Positions 5,324-7,134 of a stretch of DNA of 7,134 nucleotides are shown in pieces (position 1 is the stretch's first letter; each line of letters starts with the position of its first letter). The DNA comes from Methanosarcinales archaeon (GTDB taxonomy: Archaea > Halobacteriota > Methanosarcinia > Methanosarcinales > Methanogasteraceae), in NCBI GenBank assembly GCA_030666765.1, contig DAOUXE010000052.1, positions 1-7,134 on the forward strand. Reading direction: 5' to 3'. The translations under genes and the position numbers were made by a program. The notes under the pieces are model-generated. The model saw only the letters and a list, made by a program, of their open reading frames with translations. It was not told the DNA's origin and searched no databases.

Positions 5324-6469
5324 TCACTCGATGCCATACATATCCTTGAGTCCGTGCCCTGTTGCGATGCAGACAACCGTCTTCTGATCCAGCAGATCAC
5401 CGGTCTTCCTTGCCCCTGCAAACGAAACAGCCCCGCTTGGCTCAACAAAGACGCCGTTTGATCCGAGTTCATCTCTCGCCCGAAGGATTTCCTCATCAGT
5501 CACCCTTACGCAGATGCCGCCCGACTCGCGGATCGCCTTTAATGCAAGCAAGCCATCGATCGGGGTGCCACATGCGATTGCAGAGGCAACGGTTCTTGGA
5601 TCTTCTATCGGCACGATCGTGTCAGTCCGCTCCTCCCATGCTCTCACGACCGGGTCGCATCTCTCTGCCTGAACACCTATCATGAACGGCAGCGCATCGG
5701 TGATCCCGGTGATCATCAATTCCTTAAACGCCTTCCACACGCTCCAGATCAGGGTGCCGTTTCCTATGGGCGCGATCACAGCATCTGGAACGTGCCAGTA
5801 CATCTGGTCAGCGATCTCAAACCCCACGGTCTTTGTGCCCTCGCACCGCCACGGGTAGTCGCCTGCCAGAAACGACTTGGGATCACTGCGGACCTGGTTC
5901 TCGGCAATCTCCATGGCATCTGCGTAGTCGCCGCTTGTAAGCTCGATCTCAGCGCCATAAGCCTTCATCTGGACGATCTTCGTCGTGTTCACAAAGTCCG
6001 GGAGGATGATCTTGCATCGCAGTCTGGCAAACGCGGCGAATGCGGCGACAGAAGACCCCATATTCCCTGTTGATGCGATCACTACTCTCTTTCTACCCCA
6101 GGTGACCGCTTTTGTGATCTCAAGCGATGAGCCGCGGTCCTTGAACGAGCCCGTTGGATTGGCTGCCTCGTACTTCACAAGAAACTTCTTTGCGCGGGGC
6201 AGGAGTCTTGTCAGGTCAATAAGAGGCGTACCGCCCTCGCCCATCGCAACGATCCTGGAGAGATCGCCAACCGGCATGAATGCCCAGTATTTCCAGTGAC
6301 CCGGACACTCACGCATGAATTCGTCCTTGCGAATCGTACGCTGTATCAATTTGTAGTCATACTCGGCATCAAGCGCAGAATTGCACTTCGGACACCTCAT
6401 GACCGGGCATCTCCGGATCTTCTCAGGGGAATATGAACTTTTGCATCCGGTGCATCTGAAGAATTTCAC
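5324..6469 (-). CDS. thrC: Threonine synthase-family PLP enzyme
   Basis: It probably converts O-phosphohomoserine to threonine and phosphate in the cytosol. The 381-residue protein starts with a zinc-ribbon-like segment (C6, C9, C26, C29), common in archaeal members. It then shows EGGTPL (78-83), the PLP lysine motif NPTGSFKDRG (104-113, K110), STGNMGSS (133-140), PWRCEGTKT (206-214), the phosphate-loop-like PIGNGT (234-239), GVQAERCDPV (265-274), VEPSGAVSFAG (342-352) and TGHGLKD (370-376). Cysteate synthase, a coenzyme M enzyme derived from this family in some methanogens, is an alternative that motifs alone do not exclude. The GTG start at 6469 has no good Shine-Dalgarno and overlaps, as GTGA, the stop of a 16-codon ORF that does. 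A weak stem (GGCATC with GATGC) overlaps the TGA stop. Confidence 0.92.
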   Translation of the reverse strand: MKFFRCTGCKSSYSPEKIRRCPVMRCPKCNSALDAEYDYKLIQRTIRKDEFMRECPGHWKYWAFMPVGDLSRIVAMGEGGTPLIDLTRLLPRAKKFLVKYEAANPTGSFKDRGSSLEITKAVTWGRKRVVIASTGNMGSSVAAFAAFARLRCKIILPDFVNTTKIVQMKAYGAEIELTSGDYADAMEIAENQVRSDPKSFLAGDYPWRCEGTKTVGFEIADQMYWHVPDAVIAPIGNGTLIWSVWKAFKELMITGITDALPFMIGVQAERCDPVVRAWEERTDTIVPIEDPRTVASAIACGTPIDGLLALKAIRESGGICVRVTDEEILRARDELGSNGVFVEPSGAVSFAGARKTGDLLDQKTVVCIATGHGLKDMYGIE

Positions 6470-6516
6470 ATAGACCAGGGTCTCACATCCATTTCAGCAT
6501 AGACCACTTTTGACAT
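6466..6516 (-). CDS. 16-codon leader ORF coupled to thrC
   Basis: The ATG at 6516 has a strong Shine-Dalgarno, AAGGAG (6530-6525), 8 nt upstream, while thrC itself has none. The peptide is MSKVVYAEMDVRPWSM, and its TGA overlaps the thrC GTG as GTGA. This suggests ribosomes load here and reinitiate on thrC. The peptide has no Thr or Ile codons, so classical threonine attenuation is not indicated. The same frame is open upstream to an ATG at 6732 (88 codons), but that would run through promoter-like sequence. Alternatively it is a frameshifted N-terminal extension of thrC. Confidence 0.45.
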   Translation of the reverse strand: MSKVVYAEMDVRPWSM

Positions 6517-6524
6517 CTGTAATA

Positions 6525-6530
6525 CTCCTT
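6525..6530 (-). promoter_or_regulatory. Strong Shine-Dalgarno ahead of the thrC leader ORF
   Basis: AAGGAG on the minus strand, 8 nt before ATG 6516, is one of the strongest ribosome sites in the window. It lies 55 nt from the thrC GTG, too far to serve it directly. Confidence 0.6.
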
Positions 6531-6573
6531 GGCGGGAATGGTAGTTATATTTGGCTGATTCTGGAATATATCT

Positions 6574-6593
6574 GTTTATGCATAAACTTTTCC
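6574..6593 (-). promoter_or_regulatory. Probable thrC promoter overlapping a 14-bp palindrome
   Basis: The minus strand reads GGAAAA then GTTTATGCATAAAC (6587-6574), a perfect 14-bp palindrome whose TTTATGCA can serve as a TATA box behind a GGAAAA BRE-like run. Transcription would start near 6555, giving a leader of about 40 nt to ATG 6516. A regulator binding the palindrome would block TBP. Other TATA-like stretches at 6564-6573 and 6545-6553 are alternatives. Confidence 0.4.
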
Positions 6594-6731
6594 TGCGATA
6601 AAATTTGGAAATGCGGTATTTCCTGAAAACTCCGCTTTGGACAGGATGAACGACTGAGATCACCATGTTTCCCAGGATGAGTATCTGGTATATACTCGCA
6701 TCACTTAAACGAATTAATGGACGAAAAATCA

Positions 6732-6779
6732 TTACTCATCTTTATAGTATATGTCTAAAAAGATTATTTTATATTCCTC
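6732..6779 (-). other. C-terminal part of the RelE-like toxin beyond an in-frame TAG
   Basis: Directly after the TAG at 6782-6780, without any frame change, the minus strand encodes EEYKIIFLDIYYKDE and a TAA at 6734-6732. This is the usual C-terminal end of archaeal RelE-type toxins (IIFLDLYHKDE-like). Readthrough would give 81 residues, normal family size. The segment is either the dead end of a pseudogene or part of a protein with a decoded UAG. Confidence 0.7.
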
Positions 6780-6977
6780 CTATGAATAATCATAAGATGG
6801 TCTAAAAGAACCCATATGGAGTTCCCTTGTTCCTTTTATTGTGTATCTTATCGGTTTTCCGATTTCAGGATTTTCCAATATTTTTTTGATTTGATTTTTA
6901 ACTCGCTCCTTAACAGAAGTATCTTTTATTTTATGTACATTTTTCAAAAAATTAGAATTATACTCTATCTCTAACAT
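6780..6977 (-). CDS. RelE/ParE-family toxin, cut by an in-frame TAG
   Basis: RelE-type toxins are small ribosome-dependent mRNA endonucleases neutralised by a partner antitoxin. The 65 residues before the TAG start MLEIEYNSNFLKNVHKIKD, continue with NQIKKILENPEIGKPIRY (27-44) and KGTRELHMGSFRPSYDYS (48-65), all typical of archaeal RelE/ParE proteins except for P in place of the usual L in SFRLSY. The family's final strand follows in the same frame after the stop (6779-6732), so the gene is either a recent nonsense pseudogene or is read through. Composition is much more AT-rich than the por genes, suggesting acquisition. The ATG overlaps the end (TGTTAG) of an upstream minus-strand frame, the gene overlap usual in antitoxin-toxin pairs. 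There is no strong Shine-Dalgarno. Confidence 0.72.
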   Translation of the reverse strand: MLEIEYNSNFLKNVHKIKDTSVKERVKNQIKKILENPEIGKPIRYTIKGTRELHMGSFRPSYDYS

Positions 6978-7134
6978 TTCTCTATCTCGTCAAGAAATTT
7001 GGGGTCTTTGGTAATTCGCGTTGCATGTATGGGGGCTGTATCACACTACAAAACAAAACCACTATCAGGTGCTTCAATAGGTGGTAAATCCGAAGAAGTT
7101 AAGAGTCGATCTGAAAAATTGTGGATTGGGCGAA
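6971..7134 (-). CDS. Partial upstream frame with internal TAG, possible antitoxin
   Basis: The minus strand is open from the right edge except for one TAG at 7048-7046. Before it come 28 codons including DRLLTSSDLPPIEAPDSGF; after it come 24, including PIHATRITKDPKFLDEIEKC, ended by TAG at 6973-6971. The last 7 nt overlap the toxin ATG, which is where an antitoxin gene would end. I do not recognise an antitoxin family. No start codon lies between the two TAGs, so the second half needs readthrough or is debris. A plus-strand frame from ATG 7029 to the edge is also open, so strand is not certain. Confidence 0.35.
6997..7012 (-). repeat. 16-bp repeat, copy 2 (inverted match at 67-82)
   Basis: On the minus strand this is ACCAAAGACCCCAAAT, identical to 67-82 on the plus strand. 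Here it falls in the frame upstream of the toxin (TKDPK). Flanking bases do not match on either side. Confidence 0.45.

Noticed and set aside
6466..6732. 88-codon version of the thrC leader frame starting at ATG 6732
   Set aside because: It is open, but it would run through the palindrome and TATA-like stretches. The strong Shine-Dalgarno points to the internal ATG at 6516 instead.
6665..6805. 46-codon plus-strand frame opposite the toxin C-terminus
   Set aside because: AT-rich, no Shine-Dalgarno, antisense to clear RelE sequence; most likely chance.

Overview
The window looks like a euryarchaeal chromosome segment from an anaerobe, possibly a methanogen or an alkane/methane oxidiser, although the lineage cannot be fixed from the sequence. 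Evidence for this: a four-subunit pyruvate:ferredoxin oxidoreductase operon in the archaeal order gamma-delta-alpha-beta; a short archaeal/thermophile-type S-adenosylhomocysteine hydrolase; BRE/TATA-like promoters (best example: minus strand 5079-5065, CGAAATGTTTATATA); GGAG-type Shine-Dalgarno sites; and frequent ATA, AGA and AGG codons.

Layout. 1-211 is a leader with weak open frames. 212-1468 (+) is ahcY. 1469-1766 is a gap with a strong GC hairpin and the likely por promoter. 1767-4643 (+) is porGDAB, four tightly coupled genes whose three junctions are all 4-nt start/stop overlaps (ATGA, GTGA, TTGA). 4644-5323 has no conventional gene but holds a consensus promoter on the minus strand, two very short ORFs with a duplicated ribosome-binding site, an inverted repeat, and scraps of reading frame that look like decayed genes. 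5324-6469 (-) is a threonine synthase-family gene, preceded by a 16-codon ORF with its own strong Shine-Dalgarno that overlaps its GTG start. 6517-6731 carries promoter-like sequence, including a perfect 14-bp palindrome. 6732-6977 (-) is an AT-rich RelE/ParE-type toxin gene interrupted by an in-frame TAG. A further minus-strand frame, also with one internal TAG, runs to the right edge and ends overlapping the toxin start.

How the genes work together. AhcY (or its S-inosylhomocysteine-preferring relative) removes the product of SAM-dependent methylation. PorGDAB links pyruvate and acetyl-CoA through ferredoxin, either for biosynthesis from CO2 or for pyruvate oxidation. The ThrC-like protein makes threonine from O-phosphohomoserine, or possibly is a related PLP enzyme. 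The toxin module at the right edge is a separate, AT-rich and probably acquired unit.

The most interesting points are the in-frame TAG codons at the right edge (decay, or UAG recoding such as pyrrolysine; all six complete metabolic genes end in TGA), the 16-codon ORF coupled to thrC, and the short minus-strand transcription unit at 4787-5079.
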